Positions 28,103 to 37,771 are shown, counted from the first letter of the stretch. The stretch: 64,000 nt of DNA from Brevundimonas intermedia (GCF_004614235.1 NZ_SPVH01000002.1:620001-684000), one strand, 5' to 3'. Program-made: numbers and translations. Notes: a model not told the origin generated them from the letters alone.

Positions 28103-29923
28103 ATGAAGCTCAGCGCCCTTTCCCTTTCGGCCAAGACGGCCCTGATGGTCATCGCCGCCCTCGGCGCCCTGACCCTGGCCGTGATGGCGGTCGCCGCCGT
28201 CCTTCTGACCCGCGACGCCGAGTCGAGAGCGGCCGAGCGGCAGGAAACCAATATGCGGGTCGCCTGGGACGTACTGGCCGACTATGGCGACGGTTTCACC
28301 GCGCGCGACGGCAAGCTCTATGTCGGCTCGACGCCGATGAACGACTTCACCGCCCCCGTGGATCGGGTGAAGACCCTGGTCGGCGGCACGGCCACCGTCT
28401 TCCTGGGCGACCTGCGCGTCACCACCAATGTGGTCAAGGACGACGGCTCGCGCGCCGTCGGCACCCGGCTGAAGCCCGGCCCGGTCTTCGACGCCGTTCT
28501 CAAGGAGGGCAAGCCCTATCGCGGCCAGGCCGACATCCTGGGCAAGCCCTATTTCGTCGCCTACGACCCGATCAAGACCACGGCGGGCCAGACCATCGGC
28601 GTGCTGTATGTCGGTATTCCCAAGGCCGACTTCATGGCCTCGGTGAACAATGTGATGATCGCCCTGTTCGCCTGCGGCCTGGTCGTGGCCCTGCTGACGG
28701 TCGGCGCCTGCCTGGTCGTGTCGCGCCGGATGTTCTCGCCGCTGAAGGGCCTCTGCGACCGGATGGAGGCCCTGCGCCAGGGCCGCACCGACTTCGACGC
28801 CCCCTGGATCTCGCGCGGCGACGACATCGGCCAGATCTCGCGCGCCGTCATCGCCTTCCGCGACGCCGCGCTGCGTCAGAAGGAAACCGAGACCGAGGCC
28901 GAGACCATGCGTGAAAGCGCCCGCGCCGCCCGCCTCGCCGGCGAGGCCGAACGCGAACGCCTGGCCGCCGAAGACGCCGTGGTGGTCGAGGCCCTGGGCG
29001 ATGGCCTGGCGGCCTTGGCGCGCGGCGACCTGACCTATCGGATCACCACCACCTTCGCCGAGCGCAGCAAGAAGCTGAAGGACGATTACAACGCCGCCGC
29101 CGACACCCTGACGGCGACCATGGGCGACATCATCGAACTGGTCGGCGCCATGCGCTCCGGCACGGCCGAGGTCACCACCGCCACCAACGACCTGTCGCGC
29201 CGCACCGAGCAGCAGGCCGCCGCCCTGGAAGAAACCGCCGCCGCCCTCGATCAGATCACCGTCACGGTGAAGAAGACCGCCGAGGGCGCCCAGTCCGCCG
29301 CCGGCATCACCGCCAAGGCCCGCAGCGGCGCCGAAGAGCGCGAGCGGATCATCGCCGACACCACCGCCGCCATGGGTCAGATCGAGAGCACCTCGGGCCG
29401 CATCGGCGAAATCATCGGCGTGATCGACGAGATCGCCTTCCAGACCAACCTCCTGGCCCTGAACGCCGGGGTCGAGGCCGCACGCGCGGGCGAGGCCGGT
29501 CGCGGTTTCGCCGTCGTCGCCTCCGAGGTTCGCGCCCTGGCCCAGCGTTCGGCCGACGCCGCGCGCGAGATCAAGGGGCTGATCGCCGCCTCCAGCGCCA
29601 GCGTCGGCGAAGGCGCCCGGCTGGTGTCCCAGACCGGCGGCGCCCTGACCGCCCTGATCAGCCAGGTCGCGGACATCAACCTGCTGGCCGCCGAGATCGC
29701 CGCCTCCGCCCGCGAACAGGCGGTGGGACTGGCCGAGGTCAACGTCGCCGTGAACCAGATGGACCAGACCACTCAACAAAATGCTGCGATGGTCGAACAG
29801 ACCACCGCCGCCAACCAGGCCCTCAGCCACGAGGCCGAGCAGTTGGCCGAGCTGGTGTCGCGCTTCCGTATCGACGCAGGCCGCCCATCATCCCACGGCC
29901 GCGAAACGGCCTGGGCCGCCTGA
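28103..29923 (+). CDS. methyl-accepting chemotaxis protein with periplasmic Cache domain
   Basis: A 606-residue chemoreceptor. A transmembrane helix at about residues 10-34 leads to a periplasmic Cache_3/Cache_2-type ligand domain ([50 protein letters not shown]). A second helix near residues 187-210 is followed by HAMP and the cytoplasmic signalling domain with the conserved hairpin tip [20 protein letters not shown]. The ligand is probably a small organic acid or similar, but cannot be read. It is followed by its own terminator. Confidence 0.94.
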   Translation: MKLSALSLSAKTALMVIAALGALTLAVMAVAAVLLTRDAESRAAERQETNMRVAWDVLADYGDGFTARDGKLYVGSTPMNDFTAPVDRVKTLVGGTATVFLGDLRVTTNVVKDDGSRAVGTRLKPGPVFDAVLKEGKPYRGQADILGKPYFVAYDPIKTTAGQTIGVLYVGIPKADFMASVNNVMIALFACGLVVALLTVGACLVVSRRMFSPLKGLCDRMEALRQGRTDFDAPWISRGDDIGQISRAVIAFRDAALRQKETETEAETMRESARAARLAGEAERERLAAEDAVVVEALGDGLAALARGDLTYRITTTFAERSKKLKDDYNAAADTLTATMGDIIELVGAMRSGTAEVTTATNDLSRRTEQQAAALEETAAALDQITVTVKKTAEGAQSAAGITAKARSGAEERERIIADTTAAMGQIESTSGRIGEIIGVIDEIAFQTNLLALNAGVEAARAGEAGRGFAVVASEVRALAQRSADAAREIKGLIAASSASVGEGARLVSQTGGALTALISQVADINLLAAEIAASAREQAVGLAEVNVAVNQMDQTTQQNAAMVEQTTAANQALSHEAEQLAELVSRFRIDAGRPSSHGRETAWAA

Positions 29924-29941
29924 TGCACTTCTGAACAGCAA

Positions 29942-29976
29942 AAGGCCCGGCCGCTGAAGAGCGACCGGGCCTTTTT
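29942..29976 (+). terminator. Rho-independent terminator after the Cache chemoreceptor gene
   Basis: Nine-base stem AAGGCCCGG/CCGGGCCTT with a 13-base loop, followed by TTTT on the plus strand. It ends the chemoreceptor transcript 19 bases after the stop; the A-run on the left suggests it may also serve the convergent lpdA. Confidence 0.88.
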
Positions 29977-30015
29977 TCTTGTCCTGGAGCCCGCGCCTTT
30001 CGGCGCGGCGCCGGA

Positions 30016-31416
30016 TCAGGCCTGCATCATCCAGCCTTCGACATCCATGGCCGCCTGGCGCACGGCTTCCGAACGGGTCGGGTGGGCGTGGCAGGTGCGG
30101 GCGATGTCTTCCGAGGCGCCGCCGAAGCTCATGGTGATGGCGGCCTCGTGGATCATTTCACCGGCTTGCGGACCCATGATGTGGACGCCCAGGACCTTAT
30201 CGGTGGCGGCGTCGGCCAGAATCTTGGCGAAGCCGTCGGTCTCGTGGTTGATCTTGGCGCGGCTGTTGGCGGTGAAGGGGAATTTGCCCTTCTTGTAGGC
30301 GACGCCCGCCGCCTTCAGCTGATCCTCGGTCTGGCCGACCCAGGCCACTTCGGGGAAGGTGTAGACCACGCTGGGGACCAGGGCGTAGTCGACGTGACCG
30401 TATTTGCCGGCGATGGTGTCGATCACGGCGACGGCGTCTTCTTCCGCCTTGTGCGCCAGCATCGGGCCGTGGGTCACGTCGCCGATCACCCATACGCCGT
30501 CTGCGACCTTGAAGTGATCATGGTCGATGAAGCCGCGCTTGTCCGGCGTCACGCCGACGCTCTCCAGGCCCAGGCCTTCGGTGTAGGGACGACGGCCGAT
30601 GGCGATCAGGACGACGTCGCCCTTCAAGGTTTCGGCCGCGCCGCCCGCCGACGGTTCGACCGTCAGCTCGACCCCGTCCTTGACCGACTTGGCGGCCGTG
30701 ACCTTGGAGCCTAGCTTGAACGTCATTCCCTGTTTGGTCAGGGTGCGCTGGAAGGCGGTGGCGACCTCGGTGTCCATGCCCGGCGTGATCCGGTCCAGGA
30801 ACTCGACCACGGTCACCTCGGCGCCCAGGCGACGCCAGACCGAGCCCAGCTCAAGGCCGATGATGCCGGCGCCGACCACGATCAGCTTCTTGGGCACGAC
30901 CGGCAGCGACAGGGCGCCGGTGGAATCGATCACCTTGCCGTCCTCGAACGCGACGCCCGGCAGCGGGGTCGGCTCCGAGCCGGTGGCGATGACGATGTTC
31001 TTGGCGTCCAGCGTCTGGACCGAGCCGTCGGCGGCGGTCACCTCGACCTTGCCCTTGCCCACGATCTTGCCCCGGCCCTTGATCCAGTCGGCCTTGTTCT
31101 TCTTGAACAGGAACTCGATCCCCTTGGTCAGGGCGGTGACGCTCTCGTCCTTGGACTTGTGCATCTGGCCCAGGTTCAGCTTGGGCTGGACCTCGATGCC
31201 GATCTTGGCGAACTCGGTATTGGCGGCGTTCCACATTTCCGAGGCGTGCAGCAGGGCCTTCGACGGCATGCAACCGACGTTCAGGCAGGTGCCGCCGAGC
31301 GTCGAACGCATCTCGACGCAGGCGACCTTCAGGCCCAGCTGGCCCGCACGGATCGCGGCGTTATAGCCGCCAGGGCCTCCGCCGATGATGACGACGTCGT
31401 AGGAAGCTTCGGCCAT
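30016..31416 (-). CDS. lpdA: dihydrolipoamide dehydrogenase
   Basis: A 466-residue FAD-dependent disulfide oxidoreductase, the E3 subunit of 2-oxoacid dehydrogenase complexes and the glycine cleavage system. FAD motif IGGGPGGYNAA and redox disulfide GGTCLNVGC (Cys44, Cys49) are plain, as are the NAD-binding VVGAGIIGLELGSVW, the second FAD segment VWVIGDVTHGPMLAHKAEE, and the catalytic His-Glu segment HAHPTRSE near the C terminus. The ATG at 31416 gives the family length; the upstream frame is unsupported. It stands alone rather than beside sucAB or pdh genes. Confidence 0.96.
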   Translation of the reverse strand: MAEASYDVVIIGGGPGGYNAAIRAGQLGLKVACVEMRSTLGGTCLNVGCMPSKALLHASEMWNAANTEFAKIGIEVQPKLNLGQMHKSKDESVTALTKGIEFLFKKNKADWIKGRGKIVGKGKVEVTAADGSVQTLDAKNIVIATGSEPTPLPGVAFEDGKVIDSTGALSLPVVPKKLIVVGAGIIGLELGSVWRRLGAEVTVVEFLDRITPGMDTEVATAFQRTLTKQGMTFKLGSKVTAAKSVKDGVELTVEPSAGGAAETLKGDVVLIAIGRRPYTEGLGLESVGVTPDKRGFIDHDHFKVADGVWVIGDVTHGPMLAHKAEEDAVAVIDTIAGKYGHVDYALVPSVVYTFPEVAWVGQTEDQLKAAGVAYKKGKFPFTANSRAKINHETDGFAKILADAATDKVLGVHIMGPQAGEMIHEAAITMSFGGASEDIARTCHAHPTRSEAVRQAAMDVEGWMMQA

Positions 31417-31559
31417 GGTGTCCTCTGATCGTTCGGTGCGGGGGGAGAGGCCCCGCGAATACAGGCTCTCGGGGCTGTAGGCAGACGCCCCGCCGGGGTC
31501 AACCGCCCCGCCGGCATATGGGGTTCCGATTGCGACCTTTGGAGGGGCGCCGCCACGCA

Positions 31560-31589
31560 AAAGGGCCGGACGTCGCCGTCCGGCCCTTT
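31560..31589 (-). terminator. Rho-independent terminator after the TonB receptor gene
   Basis: Thirteen-base perfect stem AAAGGGCCGGACG/CGTCCGGCCCTTT with a TCGC loop; on the minus strand it is followed by TTTTGC. It ends the receptor transcript 22 bases after its stop and insulates lpdA. Confidence 0.9.
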
Positions 31590-31611
31590 CGTCGTCTGGA
31601 AAGGCGAAGCC

Positions 31612-33864
31612 TCAGAAGGCCATCCGCGCCACCAGCTGGAACACCGGGCCGGCGTTCTCGGACTCGATCTCGAACTCGTCGTAGTCGCGGTCGATCTGGT
31701 CGGCGATGGTGTTGAACTTGTCGAACGTCTCGTCCTTAGACGAGTCCAGCAGGTTCGAACCGGTGAAGCGGATCACCACGTTCGAGGCGACCTGCTTCTC
31801 GATGAAGATTTCCAAATCGCCGCCGTAGGAGGTGACGACCTCTTCGCCGACGATCCGGCCCTTGGCGTCGCCCTGTTTGCGATAGGTGGCGCCGAAGGCC
31901 GCGCCCCAGGTCGGGATGTCCTGGGTGAAGCCGACGTTGAAGACATAGTCGGACTGCGAGTTGAAGCGGCGCTCGCCCAGGAAGTCGTCGACCGAACTGT
32001 CCAGCCACGAGTAGTTCAGGAAGACGCCCGTGTGCTCCATGCCGATGAAGTCCAGCGGCGTGGACAGGTCGAACTCGACGCCCCAGACCTGGCCGTCGCC
32101 GACATTCTCGGCCGTCAGGCGGAAGGCGTCCGGTTCGTCCTCGGCCTCTTCACCCGTGTTGGTGATTTCGATCAGGTCGGTGATGTCGCGATAAAAGGCG
32201 TTGACGCCGATCACGCCGCGGCGGCCCAGACGACGCTCGAAGCCCAGGTCCGCGCCCCAGGCCGTTTCCGGCTCCAGGTCGGGATTGCCGATGAAGTCGT
32301 TGTCGCCGTATTCGCCTTCCAGCAGAGCCGGCGACAGGAAGTCGAAGTTCGGGCGGCGCACGGTGCGGGCCACCGAAGCCGTGATCCGGTCGCTGTCCGA
32401 CAGCTTGAAGCGCACGCTCGCGGACGGCAGCAGGATGCCATAATCCTTGTCGTTGGTGCGGTCGGCGGCGGCGACGGTCTCGTCCGTGATCGAGAAGTCG
32501 GTCGTCTCGTAACGCAGGCCGGCCTCCCACTTGGCCGGGCCGTTCTCGCCCGACAGCATGATGTAGGGGTCGATCCGGGTTTCTTCGATAGAGTTGATGC
32601 CGCCGTCGACGGCTTCGAAATCGCCGTACTCGCTGTCGAGCAGGGCGCGGAAGACCGGCTCGTCCTCGGCTTCGGCCTCGGCCGAGAAGACCGTGCTGTC
32701 ACGGTTCTTCTTCGAATACTGGACGCCGAACTCCAGCTCCAACTCGCCGCCCAGCTTGATCTTGTGCTCGATGGCGGCCTGGATTTCCTCGTCCTTGACG
32801 TTGGTGCGGGTGCGTTCGCCCTCGATCACCTCGTCGCCGACGTCCAGTTCCTCCTCCTGCTCGAACTGTTCGTCGTCGATTGTGGCGTAGCCCAGCTTGA
32901 AGGTCGTCTCGCCGCCCAGCATCTCGCGCTCGTAACGGCTGTTGACCGCCCAGTTGTCGGTTCGGATGTCGAGCGGGTTGGCATTGATCTTGGCCACGTC
33001 GTTGACGTCGCCCTCGTCGTATTCGATCGAGCTTTCGTCCTGGACGCGGTCGGTGCGAACGAAGACGCCGCTCAGTTCCAGGTTTCCGCCGGCGACCGGC
33101 ATCTCATACGACAGGTTGGCCGAATAGTCGGTGCCGTCGCGGGTGTCGGTCTGGGCCTCGGTGTCGGTCAGTTCGCCGTTCGGCTCTTCATAGCGTTCGG
33201 AGAACTTCTGCTTGGGATTGCGGCGATCCTGGATGTTGCCGCCGATCAGCAGGCGGCCCGGCCCGACCTGACCGCCCCAGACGGCGCCGTAGGTTCCGCC
33301 CCACTGGCCGTATTCGCTGTCTTCCCAGTGCAGCGCGCCCAGGCGGACATAGCCGCCATCCAGCGACAGGGCGTCACGCAGCACGATGTTGATGGCTCCG
33401 GCCACCGCATCGCCCGAGCGGTTGGCCGAGGACGAGCGGACGACTTCGACCCGCTCGATCAGTTCGGCGGGGATGCGGTCCACGAAGAAGGAGCGATCCA
33501 GGTTGGCGCCGGGGACGCGCTCGCCGTTGATCAGGATCTGCGTATAGGCCGAGTCCAGACCGCGCATCCGCACGCCGTCCGATTCCAGTACGTCCGACAG
33601 GAAGGTGACCGAAGGCACGCGCTTCAGGGCGTCGCCGGCGGTCAGCGGCTCGAACCGCTGGAAATAGTCCAGGTCGTAGGACAGGGTCGGCACGACATCG
33701 TCGGTGCGGTTGCGCATGGCCGGCTCGCCGGTGACGACGACTTCTTCCAGCGCCGTGACCGGCGTCTGGGCGGTCTGCTGCGGCGCGACCTCGTCTGCGG
33801 CCAGAACGGGAGGGGCGAAGGCGAGCGGGGCCAATGCGGCCCCCATGAGCAGTTTGATTTTCAT
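31612..33864 (-). CDS. TonB-dependent receptor, probably for phytate or phosphate-ester substrates
   Basis: A 750-residue outer-membrane receptor. A signal peptide ends at LAA, then comes the TonB-box segment EEVVVTGEPAM, a plug domain (DALKRVPSVTFLSDVLESDGVRMRGLD, LINGERVPG, ERVEVVRSSSANRSGDAVAGAINIVLRD), and a beta-barrel ending in aromatic AF. Long acidic stretches in the extracellular loops are unusual (EEAEDEPDAFR, EEEELDVGDEVIEGE). I use the ATG at 33864 with AGGGG upstream rather than the one at 33897. It diverges from the beta-propeller phytase, so it may import the phosphate ester or its breakdown product. Confidence 0.9.
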   Translation of the reverse strand: MKIKLLMGAALAPLAFAPPVLAADEVAPQQTAQTPVTALEEVVVTGEPAMRNRTDDVVPTLSYDLDYFQRFEPLTAGDALKRVPSVTFLSDVLESDGVRMRGLDSAYTQILINGERVPGANLDRSFFVDRIPAELIERVEVVRSSSANRSGDAVAGAINIVLRDALSLDGGYVRLGALHWEDSEYGQWGGTYGAVWGGQVGPGRLLIGGNIQDRRNPKQKFSERYEEPNGELTDTEAQTDTRDGTDYSANLSYEMPVAGGNLELSGVFVRTDRVQDESSIEYDEGDVNDVAKINANPLDIRTDNWAVNSRYEREMLGGETTFKLGYATIDDEQFEQEEELDVGDEVIEGERTRTNVKDEEIQAAIEHKIKLGGELELEFGVQYSKKNRDSTVFSAEAEAEDEPVFRALLDSEYGDFEAVDGGINSIEETRIDPYIMLSGENGPAKWEAGLRYETTDFSITDETVAAADRTNDKDYGILLPSASVRFKLSDSDRITASVARTVRRPNFDFLSPALLEGEYGDNDFIGNPDLEPETAWGADLGFERRLGRRGVIGVNAFYRDITDLIEITNTGEEAEDEPDAFRLTAENVGDGQVWGVEFDLSTPLDFIGMEHTGVFLNYSWLDSSVDDFLGERRFNSQSDYVFNVGFTQDIPTWGAAFGATYRKQGDAKGRIVGEEVVTSYGGDLEIFIEKQVASNVVIRFTGSNLLDSSKDETFDKFNTIADQIDRDYDEFEIESENAGPVFQLVARMAF

Positions 33865-34125
33865 CTCGATGATCCCCTGCGGCGGGCGACGTTTCACCTC
33901 TGCCGATGGGCGGCCCGATAGCGGGGACTGGCGACGTCAAAGCGACGTTTCGACGACGGCGATTTCGCGATTTCAGGACAGTTGCGCGACGATCCGTCCC
34001 GACACCGATCATGCGTCACCGAACCGCATTTAAACGGTCACCATAAGTCCGTTGACCTGTGAGGGTTCGGCCTTGATCTGGGCCCCGACGAAATCACGTG
34101 ACGACATCACATCCGGGAACCTGCC

Positions 34126-35235
34126 ATGACTTCGCCGATCCGACGCGCCGCCCGTTTCACCGCAGCCGCTTCCGTCTTCACCCTGCTCGCGGCCTGCGCC
34201 ACGACGGAAGTCGATTTCCAGGGCGAGGGAGAGGGCTTCGTCGGCCCCGGCGCGGCGGTCCAGGCGGTGCTCGAAACCCCGTCGGTCGGCACGGCGGGTC
34301 AGGACGCCGCCGACGATCCCGCCGTCTGGGCCAGCGCTGCGCCGGTCACGGTGATGGGCAAACAAACCCCTGGCTTCGTCGCCGGCACGGACAAGAAGTC
34401 CGGCCTCTATATCTATGGCTTCGACGGTCAGATCCTGCAGTTCTTGCCCGAGGGCCTGCTGAACAATGTCGATGTGGTCGAGGGCCTGTCGGTCGGCGGC
34501 CGCCCGCAGGTGGTGCTGGGCGCCAGCGACCGAACACCGGGCAAGACCGGCATCTCCCTCTACACCTTCGACCCGGCCGGGACTGGCGACAACGGCGTGC
34601 GCTATTGGGGCGCCGTCGCCACCGACGTGATCGAACCCTACGGCTTCTGCTTCGCGCGTCGCGGGGCCGAGGTCCACGCCATCCTGGTCGGCCATGAGGG
34701 CGAACTGCGCCAGTTCATCCTGAGCGTCGGCACCGACGGCAAGCCCGCCGCCCGCGAGGTGCGCCGCGCCGAGATCGGCACCATCTCCGAAGGCTGCGCC
34801 GCCGACGAGGCCACCGACGCCCTCTATATCAACGAGGAAAACGTGGGCCTGTGGCGCTACGGCCTGAACCCGGCCTCGGGCGCGGCCCGCACCCTGATCC
34901 AGCCCATCGCCAAGGACATCCTGGTCGCGGACGCCGAAGGCCTGACGACCATCACCGACGCCTCGGGCCGCTACCTGATCGCCTCCAGCCAGGGCGATTC
35001 CAACTTCCCCGTCTGGCGCATCGACGGCGCGGCGCCGGAATATAAAGGCCGGTTCAAGGTCGTGGACGGCGCGGTGGACCGCATCACCGGCACGGACGGC
35101 CTCGCCGCCGCCAGCGGCGCAGTCGGCCCCTTCCCCGAAGGCCTGGTCGTGATCCAGGACGACGTCAACGACGTCGGCACCCAGAACTTCAAATACGTCG
35201 ATTGGCGTGACATCCGCAGGGCGTTGGGGCTGTAG
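34126..35235 (+). CDS. beta-propeller phytase lipoprotein
   Basis: A 369-residue alkaline beta-propeller phytase (3-phytase). It cleaves phosphate from myo-inositol hexakisphosphate, needing calcium. A lipobox VFTLLAAC anchors it to a membrane. Family landmarks are seen in order: DAADDPAVW, TDKKSGLYIYGFDG, VDVVEGLSVGG, EGCAADEATDALYINEENVGLWRY, SSQGDSNFPVW, PFPEGLVVIQDDVND, NFKYVDW. These carry the acidic calcium ligands and are the strongest evidence. It is divergent from a TonB receptor; together they look like a phytate-phosphate scavenging locus. Confidence 0.94.
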   Translation: MTSPIRRAARFTAAASVFTLLAACATTEVDFQGEGEGFVGPGAAVQAVLETPSVGTAGQDAADDPAVWASAAPVTVMGKQTPGFVAGTDKKSGLYIYGFDGQILQFLPEGLLNNVDVVEGLSVGGRPQVVLGASDRTPGKTGISLYTFDPAGTGDNGVRYWGAVATDVIEPYGFCFARRGAEVHAILVGHEGELRQFILSVGTDGKPAAREVRRAEIGTISEGCAADEATDALYINEENVGLWRYGLNPASGAARTLIQPIAKDILVADAEGLTTITDASGRYLIASSQGDSNFPVWRIDGAAPEYKGRFKVVDGAVDRITGTDGLAAASGAVGPFPEGLVVIQDDVNDVGTQNFKYVDWRDIRRALGL

Positions 35236-35410
35236 CGCCCAGCCAGCGCCCCCGGGTGAGGTCTCACCGACACCGGCATTGGCCTCACGGCGGATCCCAA
35301 CACCACAAGGGCTGAAACCGCCTCGCGACCCATTGCTGAAATTTCGAGAAACGGGCCCGATGCTTCACCCTTCGGACGGCGCCAGAGATCTGCCTGAAGA
35401 ATGAACCAAA

Positions 35411-35430
35411 TGTAACGCACAAATGTTACA
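35411..35430. promoter_or_regulatory. inverted repeat, candidate operator
   Basis: TGTAAC (35411-35416) and GTTACA (35425-35430) form a perfect 6-bp inverted repeat with an eight-base spacer. The same bases also read as a near-direct repeat, AAATGTAAC/AAATGTTAC with a 13-base period. It lies 39 bases before the TTG start of the metallopeptidase gene, in a locally AT-rich stretch that could be its promoter. No regulator is identified. Confidence 0.4.
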
Positions 35431-35468
35431 GCCAAGCTAAGGTTCGGGGCGTCATCCGGAGTAGTCCC

Positions 35469-36920
35469 TTGCGCCTTTTTTCGCCGTTCGTGTCGCTTCG
35501 TTTCTTCGTGGCGCTTTGTCTCAGCGCATTTGCGCAAGCCGCCCCCGTCTCCGCCGCCACCTCATCGGCTGCCGAGGCCAATGGTGTTCGTGTCACCATT
35601 ACGCGAGACGGACCGGACTGGCGGGCCGACTACGTGCTTGATCGCGACGCATCAGCCTGGGCCTTCTATAACTCATCTGATCTCAACAGCTCGCGCCAGC
35701 CTTGGCGGCCCCGGGATTGGGCCGCCATGACCCCCGGAGTGGTGCTCGAACGTGTCGGAGACCTCGACGTTCTGAGGATGCGCGACGGAAGCCCGATGCC
35801 TCGGCGAATCAGCCTCAGCCTGTCGCCGCGTGGCGACAACCTCGAAGCAGATTATCCGGTTCTGCTGTTCACCGATGGGTCGGTGGCCCTGTTCACCGGC
35901 GCCTTCGATGTCTTTCCCATCATTCGCTCCGATCTGGAGGGCCTGACCGCCGACGAAATCGCCGACAGTCGCCGACAGGGCGAGAATGCACGGATATCCT
36001 GGAGAGACAGGGCCGGCCCTGTACTTGCCAACGGGCGACGCACGGAGGAAGGCGAAACCCATGATAGCCGCGCCTATGTGCTGTTCGGGCAGACGCGAGT
36101 GAAGGAGTCCGATCGCCTCATCACAGTCGTGGATCCCGAACTCCCAGTTTGGATCGCCGATTCCGTCGAAACGTTCGCACCGCGCGTCATCGACCACTAC
36201 GCCATAAAGCTCGGTCCGGGGCAGACGGACCGACCCACAATCATGTCCACCTGGTACGGGCCGACACGAGGAACCACGAACTACGGCGGCAGCGTTTTGC
36301 CCGGCCTGATCGTGATGACGTTCGAGGGCCAGGAACTGCTATCGCCGAGCGAGGACGTGCTCTCCGAAAACCGTTGGTTCATCGCTCATGAAGCCGCGCA
36401 TTTCTGGCTGGGACAGACGGTTCGCGCCGAACGATCTCGCGAGTCGTGGATCACCGAGGGCGGCGCCGATCTGCTCGCCGTGCGGGCCATGCAGGCGCTG
36501 GACCCCAGGTTTGACGCCCGCGAGGTGCTTCAGAAGGAGGTCGACGATTGCGTGCGCCTCGGAGACAAACCCGTCGCCGGCGCCGGTCAGCGGGGCGACC
36601 ATCGCGCCTACTACGCGTGTGGCGCCGTTCTGGCGATGGCGGCAGAGGCGCTTCAGCACAGGGCGACAGGCGGTGACTGGTTCGACTTTCTCCAGCCGCT
36701 GATCGAAGACAACAGGGCGAGCGGCGTCTTGCTTCGAAGCGCTTGGCTGGCCCGGCTCTCGTCCCTGTCCCAGGATGCGGCTCTGGCGAACGATATCGAC
36801 GCTTTCTTGGACAGTGGCGCTCCGAATGCCGCCGACTTCATAGGATCACTCTTTGATCGAGCCGGCGTGGGCTACGAACGGGAGGGCGAACGTATCGTGC
36901 TTCCCGCTTCTGCCGAGTAA
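35469..36920 (+). CDS. secreted gluzincin metallopeptidase (M1/M61-like), uncharacterised
   Basis: A 483-residue protein with a Sec-type signal (LRFFVALCLSAFAQAAPVSA). The central region has HEAAHFWLGQ (His307, Glu308, His311) and, exactly 18 residues after His311, a Glu in SWITEGGAD (Glu330): the HExxH-x18-E zinc site of gluzincins such as M1 aminopeptidases. The following helical domain is like the M1 C-terminal half, but the N-terminal domain is not recognisable. Substrate unknown. Start is TTG at 35469, supported by CCGGAG seven bases upstream and the signal peptide. GC content is modestly lower than neighbours. Confidence 0.82.
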   Translation: MRLFSPFVSLRFFVALCLSAFAQAAPVSAATSSAAEANGVRVTITRDGPDWRADYVLDRDASAWAFYNSSDLNSSRQPWRPRDWAAMTPGVVLERVGDLDVLRMRDGSPMPRRISLSLSPRGDNLEADYPVLLFTDGSVALFTGAFDVFPIIRSDLEGLTADEIADSRRQGENARISWRDRAGPVLANGRRTEEGETHDSRAYVLFGQTRVKESDRLITVVDPELPVWIADSVETFAPRVIDHYAIKLGPGQTDRPTIMSTWYGPTRGTTNYGGSVLPGLIVMTFEGQELLSPSEDVLSENRWFIAHEAAHFWLGQTVRAERSRESWITEGGADLLAVRAMQALDPRFDAREVLQKEVDDCVRLGDKPVAGAGQRGDHRAYYACGAVLAMAAEALQHRATGGDWFDFLQPLIEDNRASGVLLRSAWLARLSSLSQDAALANDIDAFLDSGAPNAADFIGSLFDRAGVGYEREGERIVLPASAE

Positions 36921-37000
36921 AACGGTGAATATGCCGACTGGCTGCGCAAGGCGGCTGAAGACCCTGGCCTCGGGTCAAGCCCGAGCCTGACGATCCTGAT

Positions 37001-37273
37001 CTACTGATCCTCGTCGAACTTCCTGGCGACGAGGTCGGTCAGGGCTTCCATCGCCTCTTCGGCGTCCGGCCCTTCGGCGGAGACGTCGATGCTGCAGCCG
37101 ATGCCGGCGCCCAGCATCAGCAGGCCCATGATCGAGCGGGCGTCCACCGTCACGCCGTCGCGGGTGACGTGGATCTCGCTTTCGAAGCTGGAGGCCAGTT
37201 TGACGAACTTGGCCGAGGCGCGGGCGTGCAGGCCCCGGGTGTTGCAGATGTTCAGGGTCGCGGTGACGGTCAT
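37001..37273 (-). CDS. ptsH: phosphocarrier protein HPr (NPr-like)
   Basis: A 90-residue HPr. The active-site His16 lies in NTRGLHARAS, and the regulatory Ser47 lies in VDARSIMGLLML, the site that HprK phosphorylates. The MGLLMLGAG helix is conserved. The ATG at 37273 overlaps the EIIA stop as ATGA, so translation is coupled. With EIIA and HprK but no EIIB/EIIC, this is a regulatory PTS rather than a sugar transporter; Enzyme I (PtsP) must lie outside the window. Confidence 0.95.
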   Translation of the reverse strand: MTVTATLNICNTRGLHARASAKFVKLASSFESEIHVTRDGVTVDARSIMGLLMLGAGIGCSIDVSAEGPDAEEAMEALTDLVARKFDEDQ

Positions 37274-37674
37274 TTTTCGCCCGCGAGCACCCAGGACGCG
37301 ACGGAGATGTATTTGCGGCCGGCGTCCTGCGCATGGGCCACGCACGACTCCAGCGTCTCGCGACCCCGCACGCTGGCCAGCTTGATCAGCATGGGCAGGT
37401 TCAACCCCGCGATCACCTCGGCGTGGGTCTGTTCCATCACCGAAATCGCCAGGTTCGAGGGGGTGCCGCCGAACATGTCGGTCAGCAGGATGACGCCGTC
37501 GCCGTCGTCCACGGCCGCCGCCGCGTCCACGATGTCGCGACGCCGACGCTCCATGTCGTCTTCCGGCCCGATGCAGATGGCCGCGACGCCGCGCTGCGGC
37601 CCGACCACATGCTCCATGGCGGAGAGAAATTCGGACGCCAGCCCGCCGTGGGTGACGATCACCAGACCGATCAT
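37270..37674 (-). CDS. PTS EIIA component, mannose/fructose family
   Basis: A 134-residue EIIA(Man)-fold protein. His9 in VIVTHGGLA is the phosphorylation site, followed by GPEDDMERRRRDI and the loop LLTDMFGGTPSNLA that defines the family. It receives phosphate from HPr and has no membrane partner here, so it likely regulates other proteins by its phosphorylation state. It lies between hprK and ptsH; a 97-base gap separates it from hprK, where the rapZ gene sits in many relatives. Confidence 0.93.
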   Translation of the reverse strand: MIGLVIVTHGGLASEFLSAMEHVVGPQRGVAAICIGPEDDMERRRRDIVDAAAAVDDGDGVILLTDMFGGTPSNLAISVMEQTHAEVIAGLNLPMLIKLASVRGRETLESCVAHAQDAGRKYISVASWVLAGEK

Positions 37675-37771
37675 GAGGACTTCACTCGCATCCCGCCCTG
37701 AACCGTCCCAGGCATTCCCCCGCCCGGCAAGGGAGGCCGGACGCCGCCCTCTTTGGACCGCAAGGGGCGTG

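Noticed and set aside
32032..33921. A 629-residue plus-strand frame opposite the TonB receptor
   Set aside because: Antisense shadow; the receptor frame has signal peptide, plug and barrel motifs while this has none.
33865..34125. Pho box between the TonB receptor and phytase genes
   Set aside because: No pair of CTGTCAT-like half-sites with the 11-base period could be found in this stretch.
36961..36990. Hairpin CTCGGG/CCCGAG between the metallopeptidase and HPr genes
   Set aside because: Short stem in convergent space with no U-tract on either side, so not called a terminator.
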